A stretch of 64,000 nucleotides of DNA from Phenylobacterium sp. LH3H17 (GCF_024298925.1 NZ_CP101283.1:1054001-1118000); one strand, 5' to 3'; positions 7,739-16,921 are shown, counted from the first letter of the stretch. The notes: generated from the sequence alone by a model not told the origin. A program made the numbers and translations.

Positions 7739-7878
7739 GAAGCTTGACTACACCGGAACGGTTTAGGCCCCCTTAAGTCGGCGTGCGCGTATTGCCGCAG
7801 GCCGAACCTCGCCAATCGGCGGGGGATCGGCCTATCTTCCGCTCCGCGTGGCCGGGGTCGACCGGCGGAGGGGGGCGC

Positions 7879-9186
7879 ATGGCGATCTTGCGATTTTTCC
7901 GGCTGCTCTATGTCCAGGTGCTGGTCGGCATTGCGCTCGGCGTCGCCGTGGGAGCCCTTTGGCCCGATGTGGGTGTGGCGCTGAAGCCGCTGGGCGACAG
8001 CTTCATCAAGCTGATCAAGATGGCCGTGGCGCCGGTGATCTTCTGCACCATCGTCTCCGGTATTGCCCGCATGGGCGACATGAAGGCCTTCGGCCGGCTG
8101 GGGGCCAAGACCCTGATCTATTTCGAGGTGGTCTCGACCTTCGCCCTGGTCCTAGGGCTGGTGGTGGGCAACCTCGTCAAGCCGGGCGCGGGCTTCAACA
8201 TCGATCCCGCGACCCTCGATCCGTCGGTGGCCGCCGGCTATGTCGAGAAAGCGGCCCATGGCCAGGGCCTTCCCGACTACGTGCTGTCGCTGATCCCCGA
8301 CGCCTTCTTCGCCGCCTTCGCCAGCGGGAACCTGTTGCAGGTGCTGGTGATCGCGGTCCTGACCGGCTTCGCCTGTTCGCGGCTGGGGGCGTTCGGCGAC
8401 AAGGTGGCCGGCGTCCTGGAAGACGTCTCCAAGGTGTTCTTCTCGCTGATCCAGGTGGTGGTTCGGCTGGCCCCCATCGGCGCCTTCGGGGCCATGGGCT
8501 TCACCATCGGCAAGTACGGCCTGGCGGCGCTGGTGAAGCTGGGGGCGCTGGTGGCGACCTTCTACGGCACCTCCCTGCTGTTCGTGCTGGTCATCCTGGG
8601 TCTGGTGGCGCTCGCCAGCGGGTTCTCGATCCTGAAGTTCCTGGCCTATATCCGCGAGGAACTGCTGATCGTGCTCGGCACCTCGTCGTCGGAATCGGTC
8701 CTGCCGCAGATGATCGACAAGATGCAGCGCCTTGGCGCGGGCAAGACCACGGTCGGCCTGGTCATCCCCACGGGCTATTCGTTCAATCTCGACGGCACCA
8801 ACATCTACATGACCCTGGCCACCCTGTTCCTGGCCCAGGCGACCAATATCGATCTGTCGCTGACCCAGGAGCTGAGCCTGCTGGGCGTGGCGATGCTGAC
8901 CTCGAAGGGCGCCAGCGGCGTCACCGGGGCGGGCTTCATCACCCTGGCCGCCACCCTGGCGGTGGTGCCCGACATTCCAATCGCGGCCCTGGCCCTGCTG
9001 GTTGGGGTCGACCGGTTCATGAGCGAGTGCCGGGCCTTGACCAACCTGGTCGGCAACGGGATCGCCACCCTGGTGATCGCGCGCTGGGAGGGCGACCTGG
9101 ACCGCGAGACCCTGACCCGGGAACTGGCGCGGGGGCCCGGCGCCGCGCACGCGCCGCCGCCGGTGGTCACGGCCGCGGCCGACTAG
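7879..9186 (+). CDS. dctA: C4-dicarboxylate:cation symporter DctA
   Basis: A 435-residue inner-membrane transporter of the DAACS (glutamate/dicarboxylate symporter) family, taking up succinate, fumarate and malate with protons or sodium. Visible hallmarks are the N-terminal [15 protein letters not shown] helix, [20 protein letters not shown], the serine-rich [12 protein letters not shown] re-entrant loop, and the [16 protein letters not shown] motif. ATG 7879 ([11 protein letters not shown]) matches family N-termini; the upstream extension has no family character. A G-rich stretch precedes the start. Monocistronic. No DctBD two-component pair is visible nearby. Confidence 0.93.
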   Translation: MAILRFFRLLYVQVLVGIALGVAVGALWPDVGVALKPLGDSFIKLIKMAVAPVIFCTIVSGIARMGDMKAFGRLGAKTLIYFEVVSTFALVLGLVVGNLVKPGAGFNIDPATLDPSVAAGYVEKAAHGQGLPDYVLSLIPDAFFAAFASGNLLQVLVIAVLTGFACSRLGAFGDKVAGVLEDVSKVFFSLIQVVVRLAPIGAFGAMGFTIGKYGLAALVKLGALVATFYGTSLLFVLVILGLVALASGFSILKFLAYIREELLIVLGTSSSESVLPQMIDKMQRLGAGKTTVGLVIPTGYSFNLDGTNIYMTLATLFLAQATNIDLSLTQELSLLGVAMLTSKGASGVTGAGFITLAATLAVVPDIPIAALALLVGVDRFMSECRALTNLVGNGIATLVIARWEGDLDRETLTRELARGPGAAHAPPPVVTAAAD

Positions 9187-9296
9187 GTCCGCGCGTCAAC
9201 CATTGGGAAAGCCGATCAACCTCAGATTGACTTGCGTCGCGGGAATTGACTGAGGCAAGGTCGACTCAACCCACGCGTAAGCAAGGAGGGTCGGTC

Positions 9297-9431
9297 ATGG
9301 TGCGGGCGGCGGTTCTTCGGGAACGCGGCGATGCGACACCCGACCCGCTGCTGACCCCGGTCGAGACCATCGAGGACCTGTCCTCGGCGAGAACCGTCGA
9401 CCAGGTGAAGGCTTCGACGAGGCGCCGTTAA
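9297..9431 (+). CDS. Small unrecognised protein (44 aa)
   Basis: A 44-residue frame beginning MVRAAVLRERGDATPD and ending QVKASTRRR. An excellent ribosome-binding site (AAGGAGGG at 9283-9290) lies 6-7 nt before ATG 9297, and a TTGACT hexamer lies at 9227-9232 upstream. The product is soluble, basic at its C-terminus and matches no family I know. Its start signal is stronger than that of many real genes here, but its length leaves doubt. Confidence 0.45.
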   Translation: MVRAAVLRERGDATPDPLLTPVETIEDLSSARTVDQVKASTRRR

Positions 9432-9572
9432 TCCTTAAGCCAGTCGACCACCGTAAGCTGATCCCCGTGATGAGGCCTTCGGCGCCGCCGCCTGAGGCTC
9501 CAGCGACGGGCGGAGTGGTTTCCAGTGCAGCGTCGAGCGCCAATCTACGCGTCGTCGGCAGGGGGCGTCCTC

Positions 9573-10352
9573 GTGGCGCGCCGGACCCTGCTGGCGGGCC
9601 TGGCCGGCCTGGCGGCGACGCCCGCCTTCGCCGCGATCCCCGGCCAATCCTGGCTGGACTATGAGGCCCGTCTGCGCGCTCGACTGGCCGATGCCGCCGC
9701 CTTCGATCCCGTCGTCGAGCGCGAGATTCTGCGCCTGACCAACGCCGCCCGCGCCGAGCGCGGGGCCCCGCCCTGCGCCTGGAGCGACGAACTGGCCCTG
9801 GCCGCCCGCGCCCATGCCGGCGACCTCGCCGCCCGAGCCTATGTGGAACACGTGACCCCGGAGGGCTTCGATCCCAGCCACCGGGTCAGCATCCTGGCGC
9901 GCCGGATGATCGGCTCGGCCAGCGAGAACATCGCCTACCGCCGCGCGGGCGACCCGACCACCGCCGCCGAGCTGATGGCCATCTGGCGCACGAGCCCGCC
10001 CCACTGGGGCAACCTGCTGCGGCCGACCCAAGCCCGCGTCGGGATCGGGGTGGCGGTTCGCGGCGACCGCACCTATGCCGTGGGGCTGTATTCCCGCCCG
10101 GATGGGGAGCTGGGCGCGCCGGTGCCCTTCCGCCTGGGCCGCGAGGACGACCTGGCAGGCGCGGTCTCGCAAGCCAGTCCCCACATCGACGGCTTCGCGG
10201 TCAGCAATCCGGTGGACACGGTCACCGTTCCGAAGATGGCCGAGGGCGCCGCGCCGGTTCTGGCGCCCGGCGTCTACCAGTTACGGCCGCAGCGCCGCGT
10301 CGACGCCCGCCGCTACCAGGTGCTGTGGGGCCCGATCTTCGTCCGGGTCTGA
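9573..10352 (+). CDS. Secreted CAP-domain (SCP/PR-1-like) protein
   Basis: About 259 residues. From the GTG at 9573 the N-terminus MARRTLLAGLAGLAATPAFA is a clear export signal with twin Arg and a signal-peptidase AFA site; a start at GTG 9525 would only add an unusual leader. The mature part has the CAP fold: ILRLTNAARAERGAPPCAW, LAARAHAGDLAARAYVEHV, SENIA, and SPPHWGNLLRPT. The last two correspond to CAP motifs carrying the conserved Glu and His. The C-terminal 80 residues are an extra beta-rich part. The role is probably periplasmic or extracellular, with unknown substrate. Confidence 0.85.
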   Translation: MARRTLLAGLAGLAATPAFAAIPGQSWLDYEARLRARLADAAAFDPVVEREILRLTNAARAERGAPPCAWSDELALAARAHAGDLAARAYVEHVTPEGFDPSHRVSILARRMIGSASENIAYRRAGDPTTAAELMAIWRTSPPHWGNLLRPTQARVGIGVAVRGDRTYAVGLYSRPDGELGAPVPFRLGREDDLAGAVSQASPHIDGFAVSNPVDTVTVPKMAEGAAPVLAPGVYQLRPQRRVDARRYQVLWGPIFVRV

Positions 10353-10353
10353 G

Positions 10354-11199
10354 TCAGTCGAGCAAGGCGTCGAACTGCGCGCGGATGGGCGGCCAGGCCG
10401 CCGCCGTGGGATCGATCAGCTCGAAATGGCCCGAGGCCGGAAGGTCGATCACCGTCGTTGGGTCGCCGCCCTTCGCCGCCGCCGCGCCGTAGGCCTGGCC
10501 GAAACGGCTGGGCACGATGGGATCCAGGTCGCCGGAGACGATCACCTGGCGCGCACCGATAGGCAGCAGGCGGGGCGGCGAGGTGTCGGCATAGACGTCG
10601 CCGGCGCGCGTCGGGGCGCCGACCAGGGCGTCGATGGTGCCAGGGCCGCCGCAGGCGTCGGGGCCGTCGGCGTGATAGGCCTCCAGGTCGATGATCCCGG
10701 CCAGAGACACGACGCCGCGCAGCTTGAGGGGTTCGGCGGCATGTAGCGGGCTGGTCCTGGCCAGGCGCGGCCGTGCGAGCGCCCAGACCGCCAGGTGGCC
10801 GCCTGCCGAGTGGCCGGACACCACCACCCGATCGAGGTCGAGGTGATGCGGCACGGCCAGGGTCTTCAGGTGGTCGAGCCCCTGCGCCACGTCCTGGAAG
10901 GTGCCGGGATAGCCGCCGCCGGCGTGGCCGATCCGCCGGTACTCGATGTTCCAGACCGCCTTGCCCGCGGCGCGCAGGTCGGCTGCGGCATAGTCCATCA
11001 ATTCCAGCCCCGGCAGGTCGGCGCGCCAGCAGCCGCCGTGGATCAGTACGACCACCGGATGCGGACCCTCGCCCTGGGGCAGCCACAGCTCGCCGAACTG
11101 CAGCGGATCGCGCCCGTAGGTGAATCGCAGGTCGGCCTGTGCACGTGCGCGGGCAAGCAGGTCCAGATAGCCGATCGGAGCGGTCACGCCTCCGCTCAT
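10354..11199 (-). CDS. Alpha/beta hydrolase (BD-FAE / kynurenine formamidase-like)
   Basis: A 281-residue hydrolase of the esterase/lipase-like superfamily. The oxyanion-hole motif VVLIHGGCWRAD, nucleophile elbow SGHSAGGH, acidic SGDLDPIVP and His in ASGHFELID complete the catalytic triad. Alphaproteobacterial relatives are annotated as acetylesterases or arylformamidases, but no tryptophan-degradation genes are nearby. ATG 11199 (MSGGVTAPIGYLDLL) fits the family and overlaps the stop of the decayed LysR-type frame by ATGA, a relic of translational coupling. Convergent with the CAP gene (1-nt gap). Confidence 0.85.
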   Translation of the reverse strand: MSGGVTAPIGYLDLLARARAQADLRFTYGRDPLQFGELWLPQGEGPHPVVVLIHGGCWRADLPGLELMDYAAADLRAAGKAVWNIEYRRIGHAGGGYPGTFQDVAQGLDHLKTLAVPHHLDLDRVVVSGHSAGGHLAVWALARPRLARTSPLHAAEPLKLRGVVSLAGIIDLEAYHADGPDACGGPGTIDALVGAPTRAGDVYADTSPPRLLPIGARQVIVSGDLDPIVPSRFGQAYGAAAAKGGDPTTVIDLPASGHFELIDPTAAAWPPIRAQFDALLD

Positions 11200-11500
11200 G
11201 GATTGCCCGCCAGCCCGGCGGCCACCTTGGCGACCATGGGCCATAGCCAGATCGAGGCGGGGTCGGTGTGGGCGGTGAGAGGGTGGGACATATATTCCTC
11301 GAAGCTTCCCCATCGGTTGGCGGGGCGAGGACCTCCAGGCCCAGCGCCTACGCCAGCATGACGATCTGGCGGCGCGGCACGACCGCGATCAAGTCGGAAA
11401 GCGAGACCATGTGCAGGGCCTGCAGGTAGCAGGGCGCGGCGGGGACCGCGGGGGCCATCGCCAACGCCGTCTTCCACGCCATCCGCGTGCGGATCCGGAG
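11196..11500 (-). pseudogene. Decayed LysR-type regulator, C-terminal piece
   Basis: On the minus strand, one frame (11482-11348) reads YLQALHMVSLSDLIAVVPRR up to a TAG at 11348-11350. A second frame then gives FEEYMSHPLTAHTDPASIWL, WPMVAKVAAGLAGNP and a stop overlapping the next start codon. These are the typical last two blocks of LysR-family effector domains (SDLIA..PRR, then WH..tDADPa..WLR...). The helix-turn-helix half is absent and at least one stop and one frame change separate the blocks. It is probably the remains of the regulator of the downstream hydrolase. Confidence 0.55.
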
Positions 11501-11543
11501 CTTGCCGATCCAAATCGAAAATCATTTCGTTCAAGCTTGAACG

Positions 11544-11569
11544 AAAACGCCCGGCGCAGGCGCCGGGCG
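11544..11569 (-). terminator. Rho-independent terminator of carD
   Basis: Read on the minus strand, CGCCCGGCG / CGCCGGGCG with a short loop is followed by TTTT. It lies about 30 nt past the carD stop codon. Confidence 0.75.
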
Positions 11570-11600
11570 TGGTCGGAAGCTGAGATAGGGGCTGTCGCGC

Positions 11601-12110
11601 TTAGGCGGCGACGGCCTTGATCAGGCTCTTGTTCAGGATGCCGATAGCCGCGTCGCGGTCGATGCGCTCGATGGCGGCGACTTCACGGGCCATGCGGTCC
11701 AGGGCCGACTCATAGAGCTGGCGTTCGGAGTAGGATTGTTCCGGCTGGTTTTCCGCGCGGTGCAGGTCGCGGACCACCTCGGCGATGGAGATCAGGTCGC
11801 CGGAATTGATCTTGGCTTCGTATTCCTGGGCGCGGCGCGACCACATGGTGCGCTTCACGCGGGCGCGGCCCTTCAGGGTGGTCAGCGCCTGGTTGACCAC
11901 ATTGCCCTCGGCCAGCGAGCGCAGGCCGGCGGTGCGGGCCTTGGCCGTGGGAACTCGGAGGGTCATCTTCTCATGGTCGAAGGTGATGACGTAGACTTCG
12001 AGCGAATAGCCGGCGACTTCCTGGGTTTCGATCCCCTGTACCTGACCCACCCCGTGAGCCGGATAGACGACATGATCGCCGATGGAGAATTCCAGACCGC
12101 TCTTGCTCAT
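11601..12110 (-). CDS. carD: CarD/CdnL-family RNA polymerase-binding regulator
   Basis: A 169-residue protein. The N-terminal Tudor-like RNAP-interaction domain reads FSIGDHVVYPAHGVGQVQGI (residues about 8-27), and the C-terminal helical DNA-binding part includes RTMWSRRAQEYEAKINSGD and DRMAREVAAIERID. CarD/CdnL stabilises open complexes at rRNA and other growth-related promoters; in Caulobacter CdnL supports biosynthesis and cell-cycle genes. AAAGGA precedes ATG 12110. It is followed by a clear terminator and preceded by a 16-bp palindrome at 12142-12157. The usual neighbour fdxA lies upstream on the same strand. Confidence 0.92.
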   Translation of the reverse strand: MSKSGLEFSIGDHVVYPAHGVGQVQGIETQEVAGYSLEVYVITFDHEKMTLRVPTAKARTAGLRSLAEGNVVNQALTTLKGRARVKRTMWSRRAQEYEAKINSGDLISIAEVVRDLHRAENQPEQSYSERQLYESALDRMAREVAAIERIDRDAAIGILNKSLIKAVAA

Positions 12111-12141
12111 TCGCTCAAGTCCTTTCGACTTGGCCGAACCC

Positions 12142-12157
12142 GTTAAGAGATCTTAAC
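12142..12157. promoter_or_regulatory. Palindrome upstream of carD
   Basis: GTTAAGAGATCTTAAC is a perfect 7-bp inverted repeat with a 2-nt centre, about 32 nt before the carD start codon. It contains two TTAA half-sites, but spaced 6 nt rather than the 7 nt of the CtrA consensus. It could be an operator or promoter-associated site. No regulator can be assigned. Confidence 0.35.
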
Positions 12158-12398
12158 CATTACGCCACAGGACAAAGGACACCCTCCGCGAAAACCGCGC
12201 GGCGCCTTACCCCTGTGGAAACGGATTCGACCTCTAAGACACCCTTCGCCTGTGCAAGGCGTACGTCGGCCGGGACGGCTCTTCTGCAGAAACGACGCAG
12301 CGCGCGTAAGCGCTCTCGCCACGTCATCTGTGACGTTAGCATAAAATTCAGCCGATTGAAAGGCTTGGCGCCCTGATTCCAGGCTGGATCAGGCGAGA

Positions 12399-12740
12399 TC
12401 AGGAACCGCGGCCCGGCTTTTCGCTAAAATACTTCTCGAATTTGCCGGTTTCGCGCTCGAAAGCCTCCGCGTCCGCCGGGGGCGTTCCCTTCACCGTGAT
12501 GTTCGGCCAGACCTTGGCGTATTCGGTGTTGATCCGCAGCCATTTGGAGTCCGGCTCGTCTTCGGTGTCGGGCTTGATGGCGTCCACGGGGCACTCCGGC
12601 TCGCAGACTCCGCAGTCGATGCATTCGTCCGGATTGATCGCCAGGAAGTTCTCGCCCTCGTAGAAGCAGTCCACCGGACAGACCTCGACGCAGTCCATGA
12701 ACTTACATTTGATACAGGCGTCGGTGACGATGTAGGTCAT
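12399..12740 (-). CDS. fdxA: Seven-iron ferredoxin FdxA
   Basis: A 113-residue electron carrier. Cysteines at 9, 12, 17, 21, 25, 40, 43, 46 and 50 form the patterns for one [3Fe-4S] and one [4Fe-4S] cluster ([25 protein letters not shown]). The long C-terminal extension ([16 protein letters not shown]) is typical of the FdxA type. It sits between the acylase gene and carD on the same strand. In Caulobacterales I expect an S4/helicase-fdxA-carD order, so the acylase/amidase pair interrupts that context here. A weak inverted repeat (CCTGATTCCAG/CTGGATCAGG, about 12373-12394) follows and may terminate it. Confidence 0.93.
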   Translation of the reverse strand: MTYIVTDACIKCKFMDCVEVCPVDCFYEGENFLAINPDECIDCGVCEPECPVDAIKPDTEDEPDSKWLRINTEYAKVWPNITVKGTPPADAEAFERETGKFEKYFSEKPGRGS

Positions 12741-12852
12741 CGCGGAAATTGAAGCTCCGGCCGCTCACTTGGGCGGCGGTTTTTCCGGCTCCGGCCCCAC
12801 ATTGTCAATGGCGAGCGCTCACAGGATATCTGCAAGGCCCGATAGCGGCCGC

Positions 12853-15201
12853 TCAGCTTGCCGGCGTGAGGCGCAGAACCCGCTCCGTCGCGGCCTCCAC
12901 CTCCGGGCGCGAATAGCTTAGCGGCACGTACTGCCCCGTGACCCAGCGCGGGAAGAGATCGTCGAAATGCGGGCTCCGGGGATCGCCGGACTGGCCGGGC
13001 GTATTGATCGCCATGCTGTTGTCCCAGGCGCCGACGTCCAGCACCATCCGGAACGAGGCTCCGGAGACGACCCGGTAGTCGTCCGCGCGCCAGGAGGCGG
13101 CCAGGGGTGACAGGCTGGTCCCGGCCATGGGCGAGGGCCCGACGGTCAGGTCCGCGCGCTGGGCGGGGGTCGCGAGCGGCGTCAGAGCGTGTTCGAAGCG
13201 GGCGTGGTGCAGCCTGCCCCAGGCCCAGGCCTTCGGATCCGGACCCAGCTTACCGGCCACCTCGTCATAGGCCGCGAGCAGGCTCTCGCGCAGGGCGGAG
13301 TCGCGGGCGCCGGCGTCCAGGCTGGCGTCGGGATGCTCCAGCAGATCCATCACCGCGGCGATGTCGCCGTTACCCACGATTGCGCGGGCGGCCTGCGGCG
13401 TTGCGCGGGCCACCACAGCCTTGCCGAGGTGCTTGGCGATCCAGACCTCGTAGAGGGCGGCGCCCGCGCTGTCGGCGGCGGTGCGATGGTCCCAGCCGCG
13501 CAGCAGGTCGAGCGCGGCGGTCAGCTTCGGGTCGTCGGACTTCAACGGCGCCAGGACGGCCAGCATCCGCCGCGAGGTGATGTCGTAGGGATCGGTCTGC
13601 AGGGCCATGGCGTCAGCCAGGGTGAGCTTCGGCTTGGCGGCCAGCACCTCGGCGATCCGCGCCATGCGCGCCCCGTTGGTCCATTCGAACCCGACCTTGC
13701 GTTCGGCGTAGGGATAGCCGTCGGGCAGGTTCAGCTGGTTGGCCGAGGCGAACCAGCCCGATGGCGGATTGTGGGCGCTGGGCAGCTCTTCGATCGAGAG
13801 GAAGCCCTTCCACTCGTAGCGCCCATCGCCCGGGACCGGCAGCAGGCCGTCCCAACCCGGCCGCTGCGGGACCTTGCCCGCAGCCACCCAGCCGATTTCG
13901 CCCTTGGTGTCGGCGTAGACCTGGTTCTCGGAGGGCGCCCCCCAGTTGGCCAGCGAGGCCTTGAACCCGTCCCAGGTCTTGGCGGTCATGTAGCCCATCG
14001 AGCCGAAATAGGCCGAGGTCCCGGTCTCGCTCCAGACGCTGCGCAGGGCGAAGGCGCGGCCCTTGGCGGGGTCCTCCTTCAGCACGGGTCCATGGCGGGT
14101 GAACTTCAGCGTGACCTTGCGCGGCTGGGCCTCGCCCTTGACCGCGATCTCCTCGACCACGGTGCGCATCGGCTCCCAACCGTTCCCGTAGCGATAGGTG
14201 TCGCCGCGGGTCTCGTAGACATAGAGGTCTTCCTGGTCGGCCGGGAAGATGGTCAGGCCGAAGGCGATGGTCCCGTTGTGGCCGATGGAGACACCGGGCA
14301 GGGCGGGCTCTCCTGCCCCGATCACCGAAAAGCCGGGCGCCTCCAGGTGGACGATGTAGCGCAGAGATGGCGCGCCGTGCTCTCGGTGCGGATCATTGGC
14401 CAGGATCGGCCGGCCGGTGGCGGTGCGAGAGCCGGAGATCGTCCAGTTGTTGGAGCCGACCGCCTCGGGCGGGATCTCCAGCATGGCGGTCTTGGCCGCG
14501 GGGCCGGAGAACTTCACGCCGCTGGTCCCGAGCTGGTAGTCGTCCAGCACGTCGGCGGGGATGTCGCAGGGATCGAGGCCGTCGGGGACCTTGGTCTCCC
14601 ATTTCGGCTCCAGGAGCTTGTAGAGCCGGGCCGCTTCCAGGCCGGCGGCGCAGGCGATGCGGGCCCGGCCGACCTCGTTGGGCAGGTTGCGGGTCAGGCC
14701 GTGGCTGCGGATGCGAACCACGTCCTCGGGCTTCCAGAGGTCGGGGGTGGAGCCGGCCATGGCGAACTCCATGGGCAGGGGCCGCTTGCCGGCCCGGATC
14801 TCCGCGACATAGGCGTTGAGCCCCGCCGTGAAGGCCTCGGTGTTGTCCCGGGCGCCGGGTCCATAGGCCGCCCACTCCGGAGCCATGTCGCCGCGATAGA
14901 GGAACAGCCGTGCGGCCCGATCCTGGGCCACGTAGGACGGTCCGAAATCCTTCGCCAGCAGCCCCAGGCCGCGCTTGCGCCACAGGTCCACCTGCCACAG
15001 CCGGTCGCGGGCGACATTGTAGCCCTGCAGGAAGAAGGCGTCGCGGACGCTGCCCGCATAGATGTGGCTGACGCCCCACCTGTCGATGCGGATCTCCGCC
15101 GGCTGGGCGAGGCCGGCCAGGGCGTGCGTCTCCGTCGGGGGCGCGGCCGCGGCGGTGGTGGCGACGAGGGCGGCGAAGGTGGCGGCGAGGATCGATTTCA
15201 T
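12853..15201 (-). CDS. Penicillin acylase family N-terminal-nucleophile hydrolase
   Basis: A 782-residue secreted precursor. Signal peptide is about residues 1-19 (MKSILAATFAALVATTAAA). An alpha-chain region is followed by the self-cleavage site PPEAVG|SNNW with catalytic Ser at about 250, then the beta chain with RPILANDPHREHGAPS and YETRGDTYRYGNGWEPMR. The family deacylates beta-lactams, N-acyl-homoserine lactones or other amides in the periplasm, and the natural substrate is unknown here. It is separated by 3 nt from the upstream amidase gene, so the pair is co-transcribed and probably works on related amide substrates. The length is normal for the family. Confidence 0.9.
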   Translation of the reverse strand: MKSILAATFAALVATTAAAAPPTETHALAGLAQPAEIRIDRWGVSHIYAGSVRDAFFLQGYNVARDRLWQVDLWRKRGLGLLAKDFGPSYVAQDRAARLFLYRGDMAPEWAAYGPGARDNTEAFTAGLNAYVAEIRAGKRPLPMEFAMAGSTPDLWKPEDVVRIRSHGLTRNLPNEVGRARIACAAGLEAARLYKLLEPKWETKVPDGLDPCDIPADVLDDYQLGTSGVKFSGPAAKTAMLEIPPEAVGSNNWTISGSRTATGRPILANDPHREHGAPSLRYIVHLEAPGFSVIGAGEPALPGVSIGHNGTIAFGLTIFPADQEDLYVYETRGDTYRYGNGWEPMRTVVEEIAVKGEAQPRKVTLKFTRHGPVLKEDPAKGRAFALRSVWSETGTSAYFGSMGYMTAKTWDGFKASLANWGAPSENQVYADTKGEIGWVAAGKVPQRPGWDGLLPVPGDGRYEWKGFLSIEELPSAHNPPSGWFASANQLNLPDGYPYAERKVGFEWTNGARMARIAEVLAAKPKLTLADAMALQTDPYDITSRRMLAVLAPLKSDDPKLTAALDLLRGWDHRTAADSAGAALYEVWIAKHLGKAVVARATPQAARAIVGNGDIAAVMDLLEHPDASLDAGARDSALRESLLAAYDEVAGKLGPDPKAWAWGRLHHARFEHALTPLATPAQRADLTVGPSPMAGTSLSPLAASWRADDYRVVSGASFRMVLDVGAWDNSMAINTPGQSGDPRSPHFDDLFPRWVTGQYVPLSYSRPEVEAATERVLRLTPAS

Positions 15202-15204
15202 CGG

Positions 15205-16596
15205 TCAGGCGTCTCCGGCCCGCGGAGGCCGGCCGAACTCGCGTTCCAGCAGCCGTGCGAAGTCGATGGTCATGCGGTCCTCGAGGTAGGGGCCGATGAT
15301 CTGCACCCCGATCGGCAGGCCCGAGGCGCCGCGCCCCAAGGGCGCGGCTGTGGCCGGCAGGTGGCCGAGCGTCGCCATCCCGGCCCAGGCGAGCTGGTCG
15401 AAATAGGGCGTGGGCTTGCCGTTGATGGTCAGGGTGCGCTTGGCGGGATCGGCCTCCTCCACATGGGGAAAGGCCGTCGTGCCGAACACCGGGGCCAGCA
15501 CGACATCAAAGGTCCTGAAGAGCTCGGCCCACTGGCGGCGGACGAAGGTCTGGGCGTCGAGCAGGTCCATCCAGGCGTGAGCGGAGACCACGTCCGGTCG
15601 CGGCGGGCCGCCGCGCGACATGGTGGCGCCGAGGATGCCCAGATAGACCTCGTGCGACTTGGCGAGGTCCGGGAGCAGGTCGCTGCCCGGCGCCACCTTC
15701 GCGCCCTGGCGGTCCAGATGGTCGGCCAGGTCGGCCAGCGCCTGTTTGATCTCCTTGTCGAGACCGGCCATCGGATGGCTGTCGAGGATCAGCACGCGGT
15801 AGTCAGCGAGTTCGGTGTGGCGAGGAACCGGCAGGTCGAGCAGGTAGCCCGTGGCCTCATCGCCCACTGGGCCGGCCAGGACGTCCAGGGCCAATTGCAG
15901 ATCCTCGGCCGTGGTGGCGAGGGGGCCCAGCACCGCGATGGGCGTGTCGCCGCCGTCGAAGCCAGGTGGGGCGTGGCCGCGCTGAGGAATCAGGTTGTAG
16001 CTGGGCTTGTGCCCATAGACGCCGCAGAAGGCGGCCGGCACGCGGATCGAGCCGCCGATGTCGGAACCGAACTCCAGCGAGACCATGCCGGAGGCCAGGG
16101 CCGCGGCCGCGCCGCCGGACGAGCCGCCGGGCGAGCGGGTCAGGTCCCACGGGTTGCTGGTGCGGCCGTAGACCGGGTTGACGCTCTGCCAGTCGGCCAG
16201 GCTCACCGGGATGTTGGTCTTGCCGAGGATCACCGCGCCGGCGGTCTTCAGGCGCTGGACACCGACGGAGTCCACGGCGGCCTTGAAACCCTTGGCCTCC
16301 TCAAAGCCCCAGGTGGTCGCCAGCCCGGCGACATTGTGGGATTCCTTGACTGTCATGGGCAGTCCCAGCAGCGGGCGGCGTTCACCTCGCGCCAGGGCGA
16401 CGTCGGCGGCCAGGGCCGCCTCGCGGGCCCGGTCGAAGTCATGGATCACCACGGCATTGATCGGCCCGTCGCGATCCTCGATGCGCTCCACGGCGGCGTC
16501 GAACAGTTCCAGGGCGCTGACGTCGCGCCGGACCAGGGCCTCGACGAGCTCGCCCGCCGAGGCGTGCGAGGTATCTCGGATCAAGGTCTCGGACAT
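15205..16596 (-). CDS. Amidase signature family protein
   Basis: A 463-residue amidase. The Ser-cisSer-Lys triad is visible: Lys in LPMTVKESHN, the glycine/serine-rich SPGGSSGGAAAALASGM, and the nucleophile in FGSDIGGSIRVPAAFCG. The C-terminal ASGLPIGVQIIGP block is typical. The start MSETLIRDTS (ATG 16596) matches family N-termini; an upstream extension to 16626 has none. No signal peptide, so cytoplasmic: it may process amides taken up or released by the periplasmic acylase downstream. Not a GatA: no gatB or gatC neighbour. Confidence 0.9.
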   Translation of the reverse strand: MSETLIRDTSHASAGELVEALVRRDVSALELFDAAVERIEDRDGPINAVVIHDFDRAREAALAADVALARGERRPLLGLPMTVKESHNVAGLATTWGFEEAKGFKAAVDSVGVQRLKTAGAVILGKTNIPVSLADWQSVNPVYGRTSNPWDLTRSPGGSSGGAAAALASGMVSLEFGSDIGGSIRVPAAFCGVYGHKPSYNLIPQRGHAPPGFDGGDTPIAVLGPLATTAEDLQLALDVLAGPVGDEATGYLLDLPVPRHTELADYRVLILDSHPMAGLDKEIKQALADLADHLDRQGAKVAPGSDLLPDLAKSHEVYLGILGATMSRGGPPRPDVVSAHAWMDLLDAQTFVRRQWAELFRTFDVVLAPVFGTTAFPHVEEADPAKRTLTINGKPTPYFDQLAWAGMATLGHLPATAAPLGRGASGLPIGVQIIGPYLEDRMTIDFARLLEREFGRPPRAGDA

Positions 16597-16642
16597 ACTG
16601 GCCTCCCGTTTCGGCGACGAGACCATCCGTGGTCGTCGGAGT

Positions 16643-16921
16643 CTAGCTGCTCGGCAGGGCCGAATAGAGCGTGCGCGCCTCGGCGGGCGGGCCCCGGCGT
16701 TCGCCCAGCGCCTCCACGGCCACCGCGGTCAGCTTGCCGCCGACAGCGAAAACCAACTGGTCGCCGACCCTGACGGGCCGCGCGCACTTGTCGATGCGGC
16801 TCTCGGCGCCGGCGCGCGTGAGGCGCACCTTGCCTTCGTCGACGAACTTGGCGGCCAGCGACCGGGTCTTGAAGAACCGGGCACGCCAGAGCCAGACATC
16901 GGCGCGGCAGCCCTCGCTCAC
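16643..16921 (-). CDS. S4-domain RNA-binding protein (HslR-like)
   Basis: A 92-residue protein with one S4 domain: RADVWLWRARFFKTRSLAAKFVDEGKVRL, followed by VRVGDQLVFAVGGK. It resembles heat-shock HslR/YrfH-type proteins that handle stalled ribosomal subunits. Its start codon overlaps the stop of the helicase gene (ATGA), so both are translated together. The pairing of an S4 protein with a SUV3-like helicase is recurrent in alphaproteobacteria and suggests a common RNA-metabolism role. Confidence 0.87.
   Translation of the reverse strand: MSEGCRADVWLWRARFFKTRSLAAKFVDEGKVRLTRAGAESRIDKCARPVRVGDQLVFAVGGKLTAVAVEALGERRGPPAEARTLYSALPSS

Noticed and set aside
13189..16773. A 1194-codon plus-strand open frame
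   Set aside because: It is antisense to the acylase and amidase genes, both of which have clear family motifs; long antisense frames are usual in high-GC DNA.
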